Part shown: piece by piece, positions 1 to 6,800 of the stretch
Layout: every line of letters starts with the position of its first letter
Numbering within the stretch: position 1 is the stretch's first letter
From: an uncultured Desulfuromonadales bacterium
GTDB lineage: Bacteria > Desulfobacterota > Desulfuromonadia > Geobacterales > CAIOGM01
Length of the DNA: 33,091 nucleotides
Assembly: GCA_903929485.1 (NCBI GenBank)
Contig: CAIYUY010000306.1
Span: 1-33,091, forward strand
Reading direction: 5' to 3'
Position numbers and translations under genes: made by a program
The notes under the pieces: model-generated
Databases searched by the model: none
The model's input: only the letters and a program-made list of their open reading frames with translations
What the model was told of the DNA's origin: nothing

Positions 1-1317
1 ATCCCGGGGATTGGTCAGCATCTCCTTGTACTCGGAAATCTGTTTGATCAGGTCCTGGGAGAAATCAAGCTGCTGCTCCAGCGCCTTCCGGCTGAACCCC
101 AGCTTTTCCAGCTTCTCGATATAGGTCTGTTGCTCGATGAGGACCTTTTGTCCGATGATCCGAAAAACATTCCCCTTGGCGTCTCCCCCCGGCGCCTTCA
201 GGTGTGCCAGCCGGATCTCCAGCGACGTGAACTCCAGCGCCTGGTTGATCTCCCAGGTGGCGTAATCCACCGCATCCGCCTGCAACCGCCGAATCTCCCG
301 CTTCCGGTCCCCCTCGAACCCCTTCAGATACGAATCGGGATCATCCTCCGCCTTGCCGTAGACGATCACCTTCACCGTGGCGTCTTTCAAGGCACGACAG
401 ATCTTGCGGATATAGGTCCGGCCCGCGCCGTCGTTATCCGTCCAGAGATACAGATGCTTTCCCTTGCACCGGGTAAACAGCCCCTTCACCTGGTCGTCCG
501 ATATCTGGCCGATCATGGCGATGACATAGGGGATACCGGCGTTCAGCAGTTGTAGCCGGTCATTCTCCCCCTCCACGAGAATCACCTCGTCATGGCGGTC
601 CAGAACATCCTGACCATAGAACAGCCACTTCTTGTCCCGCTTCTCGTTGGGGAGCTGGTAGGCGTACTTCTTGTTGGGGTCCTTCATGGTGAAGTGCAGC
701 ACCTTCCCCTGGGACATATGAGGGAAGACCACAAACCCCTTCCCGAAGAAATCACGCAACACCTTGCGCCCTTCGATCTCCGATTCCTTCACCAGACCGG
801 ACTCCAGGATCTCCATGTCAGGAAACCCCTTGCTCCGCAAATGATCCAGGAGTCGGCCATCGGAGAATCCCACCTGTTCCAGCTCCAGAGTCTTCAGAGT
901 ATGACAGCGGGTATCGGTCAGATACGCCTTGCCGCCGTTCTCCAGCATGGCGCCATGATAATACGCCGCGGCATCCAGCCGGAGCTGGTCAGCCACCGCC
1001 GGCGGCTTCCTGGCCCGACCCCGTTGCTCCAGCGTGATCCCCGCCAGCTTCGCCCCCCGCTCCAGCGCCCCCTTCCTGTCCGTCTTGCCGTACTCCTCCA
1101 GAAAGGTGAACAGATCACCCTTCTTATCGTCGTCGCACTGAAAGCATTTCCAACCGCCTCCCTGGACATTGAAACAATCATGGCCACCGCAGAACGGGCA
1201 TTCATCCAGCATCCGCTGGGCGCCTACATTCTTCACTGTCCGGCCCGCCTCGGCGGCGATGATCTCCGCCAGGCGCGGGTTCAGGATATCCTTGATACGA
1301 GAGAAGTCGTCAGCCAT
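1..1317 (-). CDS. Phage DnaG-type primase, 3' end cut by window edge
   Basis: The reading frame was translated by hand; the ORF track omits it because it runs off the left edge. The protein starts MADDFSRIKDIL. It has an N-terminal CHC2-type zinc finger (CPFCGGHDCF ... KCFQC, about residues 40-60). A central TOPRIM core follows (VILVEGENDR, then LWTDNDGAGR), giving the acidic metal ligands expected of a primase. The family makes RNA primers for replication, so this is probably the replication primase of the prophage. The ATG sits in a TGATG overlap with the stop of the upstream tiny membrane gene, which suggests translational coupling; no strong Shine-Dalgarno sequence is visible. About 439 codons are present and the C-terminus is missing. 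A helicase domain could follow outside the window. The primase family call is secure. Confidence 0.88.
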   Translation of the reverse strand, partial: MADDFSRIKDILNPRLAEIIAAEAGRTVKNVGAQRMLDECPFCGGHDCFNVQGGGWKCFQCDDDKKGDLFTFLEEYGKTDRKGALERGAKLAGITLEQRGRARKPPAVADQLRLDAAAYYHGAMLENGGKAYLTDTRCHTLKTLELEQVGFSDGRLLDHLRSKGFPDMEILESGLVKESEIEGRKVLRDFFGKGFVVFPHMSQGKVLHFTMKDPNKKYAYQLPNEKRDKKWLFYGQDVLDRHDEVILVEGENDRLQLLNAGIPYVIAMIGQISDDQVKGLFTRCKGKHLYLWTDNDGAGRTYIRKICRALKDATVKVIVYGKAEDDPDSYLKGFEGDRKREIRRLQADAVDYATWEINQALEFTSLEIRLAHLKAPGGDAKGNVFRIIGQKVLIEQQTYIEKLEKLGFSRKALEQQLDFSQDLIKQISEYKEMLTNPRD

Positions 1318-1463
1318 CAGAAGGTCACCACTGTTGTCAATACCGCCGCCGCCAGCCAATACACCACCTTGCGCCACTCGCCGTCCCCGCCTATGCCATA
1401 CCCCACCGCCGCCAAGACATCCAGGCAGATCAGCAGAGCAGGGAAAATTTTATAAGAATGCAT
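1317..1463 (-). CDS. Tiny two-helix membrane protein (48 aa)
   Basis: This gene is too short for the ORF track. The product starts MHSYKIFPALLICLDVLAAV. It has two hydrophobic stretches (about residues 5-22 and 33-48) separated by a short polar loop (GGDGEWRK). A GAGG ribosome site lies 6 bases before the ATG, and the stop overlaps the primase ATG (TGATG). The layout, two helices and no signal peptide, would fit a small phage membrane protein. A holin-like role is possible but not shown, and its place next to primase rather than lysis genes argues against it. No function is assigned. Confidence 0.6.
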   Translation of the reverse strand: MHSYKIFPALLICLDVLAAVGYGIGGDGEWRKVVYWLAAAVLTTVVTF

Positions 1464-1494
1464 GTTATACCTCGACCGGTAATTGTGTCTTATT

Positions 1495-1541
1495 TTGTAG
1501 TAACTTTTTTAGTTGACAGTGATTGATTTTGTTGTTACAAA
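1495..1541 (+). promoter_or_regulatory. brnTA promoter inside an inverted repeat
   Basis: TTGACA (1513-1518) and TACAAA (1536-1541) are 17 bp apart, a good sigma-70 match. The arms TTGTAGTAAC (1495-1504) and GTTGTTACAA (1531-1540) form an imperfect inverted repeat around it, 8 of 10 pairs. BrnA proteins are known to repress their own operon, so the repeat is a candidate BrnA operator. Transcription would start at about 1548, right at the brnT ATG, so the mRNA may be leaderless. Confidence 0.5.
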
Positions 1542-1548
1542 TACAATC

Positions 1549-1821
1549 ATGAACATTGAATTCGATCAGACAAAACGGGATAAAACATTACTCGAACGAG
1601 GTCTTGACTTTGCCGAATCGGGTTTGGTCTTCGCCGGCAGGCACTGCACCGCCCCCGATCTCCGGGTTGACTATGGAGAAGATCGTTTTATAAGTATCGG
1701 TATCCTTTCCGGCAGAACCGTGGTGCTGGTCTGGACAGAGCGCCGCTCCGCGCGACGTATTATTTCCATGAGGTATGCCAATGAACGCGAAATCAGCAGA
1801 TACAAGCAGTACGTGGGTTGA
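1549..1821 (+). CDS. brnT: BrnT family ribonuclease toxin
   Basis: BrnT toxins are small RelE-fold ribonucleases that stop translation when released from BrnA. The product (MNIEFDQTKRDKTLLERGLDF...) shows the family pattern: F-D-x-x-K near the start, K/R-x-x-x-L-L-x-x-G-L-x-F, then D-x-R-x-D-Y-G-E-x-R, and a C-terminal RRIISMRYANEREISRY. The ORF track starts 12 codons upstream at a TTG that lies inside the predicted -35 box; the internal ATG gives the usual family length (90 aa) and is preferred. The gene overlaps brnA, as in other brnTA operons. It sits on the plus strand between two leftward prophage blocks, as an independent module. Confidence 0.88.
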   Translation: MNIEFDQTKRDKTLLERGLDFAESGLVFAGRHCTAPDLRVDYGEDRFISIGILSGRTVVLVWTERRSARRIISMRYANEREISRYKQYVG

Positions 1822-2056
1822 TCCTGATGATGCTCCCGAACTAACCGATTCCTGGTTTGAATCGGCAACCTTGATGCAGGGAGCAAAAGTTATTCGTCCT
1901 GGTAGGGTGTTGGGCAGCGGGGTCAAAGCATCACAGACAGTACGTTTTGATGTCTCCATCCTGGATGCGTTCAAGGCCACCGGCAAAGGGTGGCAGACGA
2001 GGATGAATGACGCTCTCCGTCAGTGGCTGGAGGAACATCCCCTGAATCAGCCATAA
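1781..2056 (+). CDS. brnA: BrnA family antitoxin
   Basis: BrnA binds and neutralises BrnT and represses the operon through a ribbon-helix-helix-like domain. The protein carries the conserved BrnA block TWVDPDDAPELTDSWF near its start and QTVRFDVSILDAFKATGKGWQTRMNDALRQWL in its second half, which is the DNA-binding/dimerisation part. The track start at 1775 has no room for a ribosome site. The ATG at 1781 has AGG about 7 bases upstream inside brnT and is preferred. It overlaps the end of brnT by 41 bases. Both halves of the module look intact, so it may act as an addiction system for the prophage. Confidence 0.88.
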   Translation: MNAKSADTSSTWVDPDDAPELTDSWFESATLMQGAKVIRPGRVLGSGVKASQTVRFDVSILDAFKATGKGWQTRMNDALRQWLEEHPLNQP

Positions 2057-2068
2057 CAACATTGATAC

Positions 2069-2093
2069 GTTGGGGTTCGTACCTCACTCCAAC
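2069..2093. terminator. Hairpin between convergent genes
   Basis: GTTGGGG (2069-2075) can pair with CTCCAAC (2087-2093), seven pairs with one G-U. It lies between the convergent ends of brnA and the next leftward gene. There is no clear T run on either side, so a bidirectional terminator is only a possibility. Confidence 0.3.
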
Positions 2094-2321
2094 CTACGAC
2101 TCAACATCTCTCGCCATAAAATGCGGATCGTTCTTGATGCAGTCGTACATGATCCCGCTGCACTCTTCCAGCGCCTCAAACGCCTGCTTCAACGCCGTGC
2201 GGGTCTCAAAGAGCGCGATGAAGTTATCAGTACCGGAGCGGTGGGCAATCTCGAAGTGTCGCTCCAGCTCGGCCACCCTGATCTCCAGCTTCCTGACATA
2301 CCTCGCTTCCTTGGCGGTCAT
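2094..2321 (-). CDS. Small phage protein, coiled coil (75 aa)
   Basis: This is an unrecognised 75-aa product, mostly charged helix: MTAKEARYVRKLEIRVAELERHF forms a likely coiled coil, followed by a second helix (ETRTALKQAFEALEECSG). It ends with a short Asp/Glu-rich tail. GAGG lies 9 bases before the ATG, and the start overlaps the stop of the upstream gene (ATGA), so it belongs to the leftward block. A structural or accessory phage role is possible. No function is assigned. Confidence 0.62.
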   Translation of the reverse strand: MTAKEARYVRKLEIRVAELERHFEIAHRSGTDNFIALFETRTALKQAFEALEECSGIMYDCIKNDPHFMARDVES

Positions 2322-2602
2322 CGGTTCAGTACCTCACAGTTATAACTCCCCCTTGTTGTCAGCTTCTTGATATGCGCCTGAAACTGGTCTTCCAGCCACC
2401 CTGGCCCCTTGCGCCCTTCCAGCTGCCGCAAATACGTTTCCGCTGCCTGCATCACGTCTAGAGCCTCCGAGGCCTTCCGCTCATCAGACTCCAGATGCAG
2501 ATGAGCATAGTCCAGCTCCAGAGCCTCATCGAAAATCTTGTGGGCCTGAACACGTTCATTAACCGTGTCCACAAACCGCGTTTTCGGAAAAAGAAACCTC
2601 AT
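2318..2602 (-). CDS. Hypothetical phage protein (94 aa)
   Basis: The track starts this frame at 2671. The ATG at 2602 (MRFLFPKTRFVDTVNERV) has GGGGGGAG just upstream and overlaps the stop of the previous gene, so the shorter form is chosen. The product is highly charged and helical (AHKIFDEALELDYAHLHLESDERKASEALDVMQ) with a basic end. It has no signal peptide, membrane segment or recognised motif. Overlaps at both ends place it in the translationally coupled prophage operon. Confidence 0.6.
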   Translation of the reverse strand: MRFLFPKTRFVDTVNERVQAHKIFDEALELDYAHLHLESDERKASEALDVMQAAETYLRQLEGRKGPGWLEDQFQAHIKKLTTRGSYNCEVLNR

Positions 2603-2877
2603 GCTCCCCCCAGAATCTTCCCGCTGAACGCCCGGGCCAACTCCAGATACAGCTTCCCCCAGACCTGACAAAACGGTTTCGCCTTCTCTCCCTCGCCATT
2701 GTTTAACAACTCGTCCATCTCCTTCTCCGCCGCCTTAAACCGGACATGCACAGCAGCCTGCTCCGTCGTGCAAAATTCCCAGAAGAACACCGGATCGCGC
2801 AGGCAGTGGGGGAACTTATCCCGCAACACCGCCTCCAGTCGCTTGGCCATCTCCAGCACCACCGCCTCACCCGACAT
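2599..2877 (-). CDS. Hypothetical phage protein (92 aa)
   Basis: This is an unrecognised protein starting MSGEAVVLEMAKRLEAVL, with a likely helical N-terminus and an aromatic middle (DPVFFWEFCTTEQAAVHVRF). AGGAG lies about 8 bases upstream of the ATG, within the end of the preceding zinc-ribbon gene, which it overlaps by 11 bases. Its stop overlaps the next ATG. The context suggests a small accessory protein of the early phage block. No function can be given. Confidence 0.6.
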   Translation of the reverse strand: MSGEAVVLEMAKRLEAVLRDKFPHCLRDPVFFWEFCTTEQAAVHVRFKAAEKEMDELLNNGEGEKAKPFCQVWGKLYLELARAFSGKILGGA

Positions 2878-3307
2878 GCTGTAAACTCCTGGCCGGGTTC
2901 AACATCAGCATTTCCGCTACATCAGGATGCGGCACAAACGGGACAGCTTTCGTGCTCGAGCTCCGTCCCCAGATCTCCATCTTCTTTGCGCAATGGGCGC
3001 AGAGGCCGCTGACAGAGTAATAAACCACTCGGTTGCCGCACTCCACCACCCGGCAGGGCTTAGTTGATCGTGGTGCGCGTGGCTCGGCAGGAGCGGCATA
3101 ATTGCCGTTATGCTGCCGCATCTCCTCCATGGATATCACCCGCAACGCCGGAAGAAGCTTCACCTGGGCGAACCGCCGGCTGCAATTCATGCAGACCGCC
3201 TCATCCTCCACCGCATACATCTCATCTCCCCCCACGATACAGGTTTCGAACTTCAAAGCCCCGCCGCACCGGGGACACCGGGGATTTCTCTCCCGCGCCT
3301 CACTCAT
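2867..3307 (-). CDS. Double zinc-ribbon phage protein
   Basis: The 146-aa product has two clusters of paired cysteines. The first is CPRCGG (about residues 11-16) with CMNC (39-42), a classic zinc ribbon. The second runs CRVVECG ... CAHCAKK (about residues 84-108). Such proteins bind nucleic acid or protein partners; the exact role is unknown. GGGAGGGG lies 2-3 bases before the ATG. Upstream lies the heptamer repeat array (3334-3389), and the next gene ends inside that array, so this gene starts a sub-block about 70 bases after the previous stop. Confidence 0.66.
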   Translation of the reverse strand: MSEARERNPRCPRCGGALKFETCIVGGDEMYAVEDEAVCMNCSRRFAQVKLLPALRVISMEEMRQHNGNYAAPAEPRAPRSTKPCRVVECGNRVVYYSVSGLCAHCAKKMEIWGRSSSTKAVPFVPHPDVAEMLMLNPARSLQHVG

Positions 3308-3333
3308 AACCCCTCCCGTAAACCCGCACAGAT

Positions 3334-3389
3334 AACGTAGAACGTAGAACGTAGAACGTAGAACATGGAACCTAGAACCTAGAACGGGG
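3334..3389. repeat. Eight tandem heptamers, AACGTAG type
   Basis: The unit AACGTAG occurs four times in a row (3334-3361). AACATGG, AACCTAG, AACCTAG and AACGGGG follow with no phase shift. The last ten or so bases lie inside the 3' end of the leftward OB-fold-like gene and supply its final codon and stop. The same unit type (GTTCTAA/AACCTAG) recurs next to smpB at 32164. Confidence 0.95.
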
Positions 3390-3981
3390 AAAGGATCTTC
3401 AGCTTATCCACATACGCCCGCACCGGACCATCTCCGCCGCCATAGAAATCGTCAACTTCCCCCTGGCGGATCATCCCCTTCACCTCGATATCCTGACCGG
3501 CCGCCACGGCGTCGAACAACTTCTCACCCTGCAGCCAGAGCTCAAACAGCTCCGAAGACTCCTGATAAGCATCCTTCGCCTCCCGGATCACCCGGAGCAG
3601 CACCCGTTGCCCGCCATCCGTCGTCGCCGTGACCTGGTCAACCTCACCCCGCAGGATGAACACCGCCCGCGCCTCCGCCGTCGTCGCCTCCGCCGAAAAG
3701 CAGGTAAAGTTGTTATAGAAAATATTCTTCTCGTCATCGCAATAGCTGGTCATCATCCCCCGCAGCACCAGCGCCGCCGGCTTCGTCTTGAACAGCCCCA
3801 TGAAATCCTGGCACCGCTTTTCTCCCCAGACCCGGCAAAACGCCGTAGCCTGTCCCGACTTCGCCCCGCTCACATTCATCTTGATGGAGAGATACGGCTT
3901 CCCGCCGCTGCTCAGTAACTCCTCCACTTCCGTCACCCGACCAAACACATGCCCGCTGTTAAAATGCCCGTTACCGCTCAC
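3379..3981 (-). CDS. Probable single-strand DNA-binding-like OB-fold protein
   Basis: The product (200 aa) starts VSGNGHFNSGHVFGRV when read from a GTG. That GTG overlaps the upstream stop (GTGA) and has AGGAGG 7 bases before it, which is better than the track start at 4017. It contains two beta-rich halves: GHVFGRVTEVEELLSSGGKPYLSIKMNV, then VFILRGEVDQVTATTDGGQRVLLRV. Both resemble OB-fold strands of Ssb-like proteins, and the C-terminus is short and hydrophobic (LKILSPF). A primase in the same operon fits a replication role. The family call rests on pattern only, so it is moderate. The end of the gene runs into a heptamer repeat array. Confidence 0.55.
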   Translation of the reverse strand: MSGNGHFNSGHVFGRVTEVEELLSSGGKPYLSIKMNVSGAKSGQATAFCRVWGEKRCQDFMGLFKTKPAALVLRGMMTSYCDDEKNIFYNNFTCFSAEATTAEARAVFILRGEVDQVTATTDGGQRVLLRVIREAKDAYQESSELFELWLQGEKLFDAVAAGQDIEVKGMIRQGEVDDFYGGGDGPVRAYVDKLKILSPF

Positions 3982-4262
3982 CACTGCACCTCCTGCAGTT
4001 CCCGTTGTTTCGCCCACTCCTCCACGATCTTCAGCAGCCGGTCCGGATCAGTGCTGGGTTGATACTTCGCCAACTGAGAGCTGTTCAACTTCTTCCGGGC
4101 GCCGTTCTCCTTGATATGCCCCACGATCCAGCTGTCCCCGAGCCCCTGCAGCACTCCGATCTTGATCTTACCCGTCGGCCCGAACCACCACCACGCCCGC
4201 TCCCGGTGAAAAGCCTGTCGCCGCCTCTCCTTCATCTCCGCCTGCAACTCCATCAACGTCAT
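3978..4262 (-). CDS. Hypothetical phage protein (94 aa)
   Basis: The product starts MTLMELQAEMKERRRQAFH, a basic helix. An aromatic patch (RAWWWFGPTGKIKIGVLQGLGDSWIVGHI) follows, then a charged C-terminal helix. GGGGAG precedes the ATG by about 7 bases. Its stop is shared with the GTG of the OB-fold-like gene, and its start overlaps the upstream stop. No family is recognised. Its place between replication-type genes is the only hint of role. Confidence 0.6.
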   Translation of the reverse strand: MTLMELQAEMKERRRQAFHRERAWWWFGPTGKIKIGVLQGLGDSWIVGHIKENGARKKLNSSQLAKYQPSTDPDRLLKIVEEWAKQRELQEVQW

Positions 4263-4450
4263 GATCCGCTCCCCGTCACCACTTTCCTGAGGGTCTCACT
4301 GGCCAACCCGCAATAAGTAATGGTCCTCAGTAGTTGCGTCTTGAACTGCTCCTCATATTCCGCGTAGCAGAATCCGCAATGCTCCCCGCACCCCACCGGC
4401 TTCTTGAAGAGCGGGCAATCAATCCTCCCTACCGCTTCCTTCCGGCTCAT
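4259..4450 (-). CDS. Small Cys-rich protein (63 aa)
   Basis: The product is MSRKEAVGRIDCPLFKKPVG followed by CGEHCGFCYAEYEEQF. The cysteine spacing (C-x8-C-x3-C-x2-C) looks like a small metal site. A further Cys lies near the end (ITYCGLAS). The start is in an ATGA overlap with the upstream stop. The protein could be a zinc-binding phage regulator, but no family was recognised. Confidence 0.58.
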   Translation of the reverse strand: MSRKEAVGRIDCPLFKKPVGCGEHCGFCYAEYEEQFKTQLLRTITYCGLASETLRKVVTGSGS

Positions 4451-4647
4451 CGCCCCATCTCCCGCTTGTTCAGTTTCGCCCTGACCCCCAAGTTCCCGTC
4501 CTGTGGATAAACCGTCCGGGTGTGCCGGTAGAGAGGGATACTGTTCACCGGAGTGATGCTGTGGGCCACGGCGTTAATTTCGTCCTGAGTGTAGATCTTC
4601 ACTTTACCGGAACCTGCCGTATCCAGCGGAGGGGCCGAACCTCTCAT
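4447..4647 (-). CDS. Hypothetical phage protein (66 aa)
   Basis: The track starts at 4740, inside the upstream gene. The ATG at 4647 (MRGSAPPLDTAGSGKVKIYTQ) has AAGGAGGG five bases upstream and lies just past the upstream stop, so it is preferred. The sequence is polar with a basic tail (VRAKLNKREMGR). No domain is recognised. Confidence 0.55.
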   Translation of the reverse strand: MRGSAPPLDTAGSGKVKIYTQDEINAVAHSITPVNSIPLYRHTRTVYPQDGNLGVRAKLNKREMGR

Positions 4648-4648
4648 G

Positions 4649-5851
4649 TCACCCTCCTTGTGTCGTAAACATTGAACCCTGTGACCATCCAGACACAGAA
4701 TCTCTCTCATCAAATGGTGCGTTGGCATTCTGCTCATCACCTGTCCATTTCTGCGGCCATGTGTTGGCGGATATCATTTCCTCTATGGCAGCCTTCTCTT
4801 CCGCATTTATCAGGAAATATTCAGGGTCTCCTGCTGCCCTTGCGCCTACGTTGACTGCCTCTTGTATGCTGATAACCTCGTCCATGCCCCACCGGCGGGC
4901 ATCCATGGTGAGCGGTCCCATGCGGCCCTGATTTTTAGACAGTGCCCCGCTTTTGGTGCGCTCGTTGATTTTTCTGAGACGGTTATGGGGTTTCTTGAGT
5001 TCCGCATACAGTGGCCGTAATCTCATCAATGGGCGGAGATACGCCCATCTAGGCTCTTTCAAGAGAGTTTCCAGCGCTGTGTCCTTGCTAGCCAGATTGC
5101 AGCCTACACACCCCGTCCGCGCGTTAACCTCTTCGGCCTCGTCTCCCCCATAAGAATCCGCTACCCGCTCCGTGGGGAATCCTCCTATGGGCGCCCATTG
5201 CCTGAGCCACTTCCACACAAAACAAACCCGCCAGTGAAGTATCGGCGCTAACGTGTCGGCTACCTTCTCTGGGGTGGTGGCCTGAAACCACCCTTGGCCA
5301 CATTCGGCCCCGTTTTTCCCACATGATAGCGCAATGCGTGCATCCCTCTGCGCCGACTCGCCCACCCTAACACCGGTGAGCATCAAGAATTTCTTGCCAT
5401 ACTTTCCTCTCAACTCTGCCAGTGCTTCCATCATCGGTTCTATTTTTATCTGAGACGTGCACCAGCGAAATGTGTTTGACGGTGGAGGTACTCCCTTGCC
5501 GAACATGTAAACAAAAAATCTATCCTTCATTGGCGGGAGAACCACCCGGCAATCTGCCCCGATATCTCTGAGCCGATCCATTACGGCCATTGCTGAGTTT
5601 TGCAAAGGCGGCAACTCCATGCGAGTGTCTGCGTAGAGGACTGTCAGAGATTTAGGTTTAGGGATATTTCCATTTTCAATCAATTGAGGAATCAGTGTAG
5701 CCACACACGACGAATCCTTGCCCCCTGAGTATGCAATTACCCAATGGTCATATTTTGCACCGTACTCCTGCATGGATACGGTGGTCATATTGATAGCCTC
5801 GGTCATCGTCTGTCGGTATTCCTCGAAAAGTGTTGGTGTTTTACTACTCAT
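4649..5851 (-). CDS. DndC-like PP-loop ATPase/Fe-S protein (PAPS reductase superfamily)
   Basis: The 400-aa protein has the N-type ATP pyrophosphatase loop SGGKDS (42-47), the block VLYADTRMELPP (71-82), GKGVPPPSNTFRWCT (118-132) and LTGVRVGESAQRDAR (158-172). It also has cysteines at about 131, 177, 184, 248 and 251 (TGCVGC), suited to a cluster. The GKGxPxPSxxFRWCT and GVRxxESAxR patterns are those of DndC, which activates and transfers sulfur in DNA phosphorothioation. No dndB, dndD or dndE neighbour is visible, so the substrate is open. A phage base- or backbone-modifying role, or a general thiolation role, are both possible. The start is fixed by a GGTGGAGAA site and an ATGA overlap with the tiny gene upstream. 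Confidence 0.8.
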   Translation of the reverse strand: MSSKTPTLFEEYRQTMTEAINMTTVSMQEYGAKYDHWVIAYSGGKDSSCVATLIPQLIENGNIPKPKSLTVLYADTRMELPPLQNSAMAVMDRLRDIGADCRVVLPPMKDRFFVYMFGKGVPPPSNTFRWCTSQIKIEPMMEALAELRGKYGKKFLMLTGVRVGESAQRDARIALSCGKNGAECGQGWFQATTPEKVADTLAPILHWRVCFVWKWLRQWAPIGGFPTERVADSYGGDEAEEVNARTGCVGCNLASKDTALETLLKEPRWAYLRPLMRLRPLYAELKKPHNRLRKINERTKSGALSKNQGRMGPLTMDARRWGMDEVISIQEAVNVGARAAGDPEYFLINAEEKAAIEEMISANTWPQKWTGDEQNANAPFDERDSVSGWSQGSMFTTQGG

Positions 5852-5940
5852 TTCTCCACCTGACAGGCCAAGGCAACCATGACCACAAACGCCAAGAACA
5901 ACACGAAGACGCCACCGTAGACAATCAGCGCCAGGGTCAT
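5848..5940 (-). CDS. Tiny single-helix membrane protein (30 aa)
   Basis: This gene is below the ORF-track cutoff. The product starts MTLALIVYGGVFVLFLAFVV and is almost entirely one hydrophobic helix, ending CQVEK. Its ATG overlaps the stop of the upstream gene (TGATG) and its stop overlaps the ATG of the DndC-like gene (ATGA). The end of the gene therefore carries the ribosome site of the next one. It may be a real micro-protein or simply a coupling leader; both readings fit. No role is assigned. Confidence 0.5.
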   Translation of the reverse strand: MTLALIVYGGVFVLFLAFVVMVALACQVEK

Positions 5941-6254
5941 CACCGCTCCCCCGCTATTTTGCCGTACTCCCGGGCGATGGCTTCTTCCTGCATGGCGCTC
6001 CAGTCCCGCCGCGTCACCGGATAATCACCGGATAACTGCACTGCATCCGCCGTCGGCTGCCTCCGCCAGGCCGCCTGCGCCTCATGGCCCCGGTGGCAAC
6101 TATCCATCGCCCCCGCCGCCACCGTCGCGATGATGAGCGCATACCAGACGCAGCGCATGGATGCCACCCGCTTCACCGGCTCCACCTGCCGCTGCATCAG
6201 CCGCCGAATCTCCTGGACGTTCATCTTTTGCGCTTCCTCCAGACGTGGTCCCAT
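5940..6254 (-). CDS. Hypothetical membrane-anchored phage protein (104 aa)
   Basis: GGGGGAGG lies 6 bases before the ATG. The product has a charged N-terminal helix (EAQKMNVQEIRRLMQRQVEPVKRV). One membrane segment follows (CVWYALIIATVAAGAM, about residues 35-50), then a polar C-terminal half. The likely topology is one pass. The gene overlaps its downstream neighbour by one base. Function is unknown; two or three other small membrane proteins lie in the same operon. Confidence 0.58.
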   Translation of the reverse strand: MGPRLEEAQKMNVQEIRRLMQRQVEPVKRVASMRCVWYALIIATVAAGAMDSCHRGHEAQAAWRRQPTADAVQLSGDYPVTRRDWSAMQEEAIAREYGKIAGER

Positions 6255-6255
6255 C

Positions 6256-6441
6256 TTAAACCTCCCCCTGACTCCGCTTGATAAAACTCAGACACCGCTT
6301 GCAAGTCACCTCGGACACCGAAATAGTCAGCCGCAAACTACCCATCGGCTTGACCACATCCATGCACATGGCCACATCCATCGTCGCTGACAAACTCCTA
6401 TCTGTCGTGCTGACCCTCTTGCCGTAATGAATCGCCATCAT
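6256..6441 (-). CDS. Hypothetical phage protein (61 aa)
   Basis: The start MMAIHYGKRVSTTDRSLS is in an ATGA overlap with the upstream gene, and GGGGAG precedes it by 5 bases. A single CKRC motif near the C-terminus (EVTCKRCLSFIK) could be half of a metal site. Otherwise the sequence is featureless. No family is recognised. Confidence 0.52.
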   Translation of the reverse strand: MMAIHYGKRVSTTDRSLSATMDVAMCMDVVKPMGSLRLTISVSEVTCKRCLSFIKRSQGEV

Positions 6442-6749
6442 AATCGCTCCCCTTTGCCGTCATATAGAACCGTGGCCACCGCCATAACTAACCACAACAG
6501 TATCCGCGCCACCTCAGCCTTGCTCCGTTTGGTCCGCTTCTTCACCGCGCTCAAGGGGTCCTGATTTGCGATCACCGTCAACAGTTCCTGCTGGCTCATC
6601 AGGCCGCTCTTCTTGGGGGTCGTCGTCAATAGCCCCTCCACCTGGCGCAACGTCTTGTCCGTCTCCGCCAGCTTCCCGTGGAGCAGCTCCATCAGCGCAT
6701 CCACCTTGCGCTCCAACCGTTCCAACTGTAGAGATTCGCCAACCGTCAC
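6438..6749 (-). CDS. Coiled-coil phage protein with C-terminal membrane helix
   Basis: It reads from a GTG with AAGGGG 6 bases upstream. Residues 7-50 are heptad-like (LQLERLERKVDALMELLHGKLAETDKTLRQVEGLL). A basic stretch KKRTKRSKAEVARIL follows, then a hydrophobic segment (LLWLVMAVATVLY) near the end. The architecture, a coiled coil anchored by a tail helix, is seen in several small phage proteins of unknown role. It is the first gene of the coupled block, which runs from here to the primase apart from the brnTA insertion. Confidence 0.58.
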   Translation of the reverse strand: MTVGESLQLERLERKVDALMELLHGKLAETDKTLRQVEGLLTTTPKKSGLMSQQELLTVIANQDPLSAVKKRTKRSKAEVARILLWLVMAVATVLYDGKGERL

Positions 6750-6800
6750 TATGCGCCCCTTAAAAGTAAAAAAAATACATTGACGTTGAACAACTTAAAG

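Noticed and set aside
592-1455. Plus-strand ORF of 287 aa (and 130-555)
   Set aside because: These are antisense shadows of the primase. The minus-strand frame has zinc-finger and TOPRIM motifs, and the plus-strand products are Pro/Leu/Arg-rich with no motif.
3334-3389. CRISPR array
   Set aside because: Units are 7 bp with no spacers; this is a tandem heptamer repeat. No CRISPR-like array or cas gene was seen anywhere in the window.
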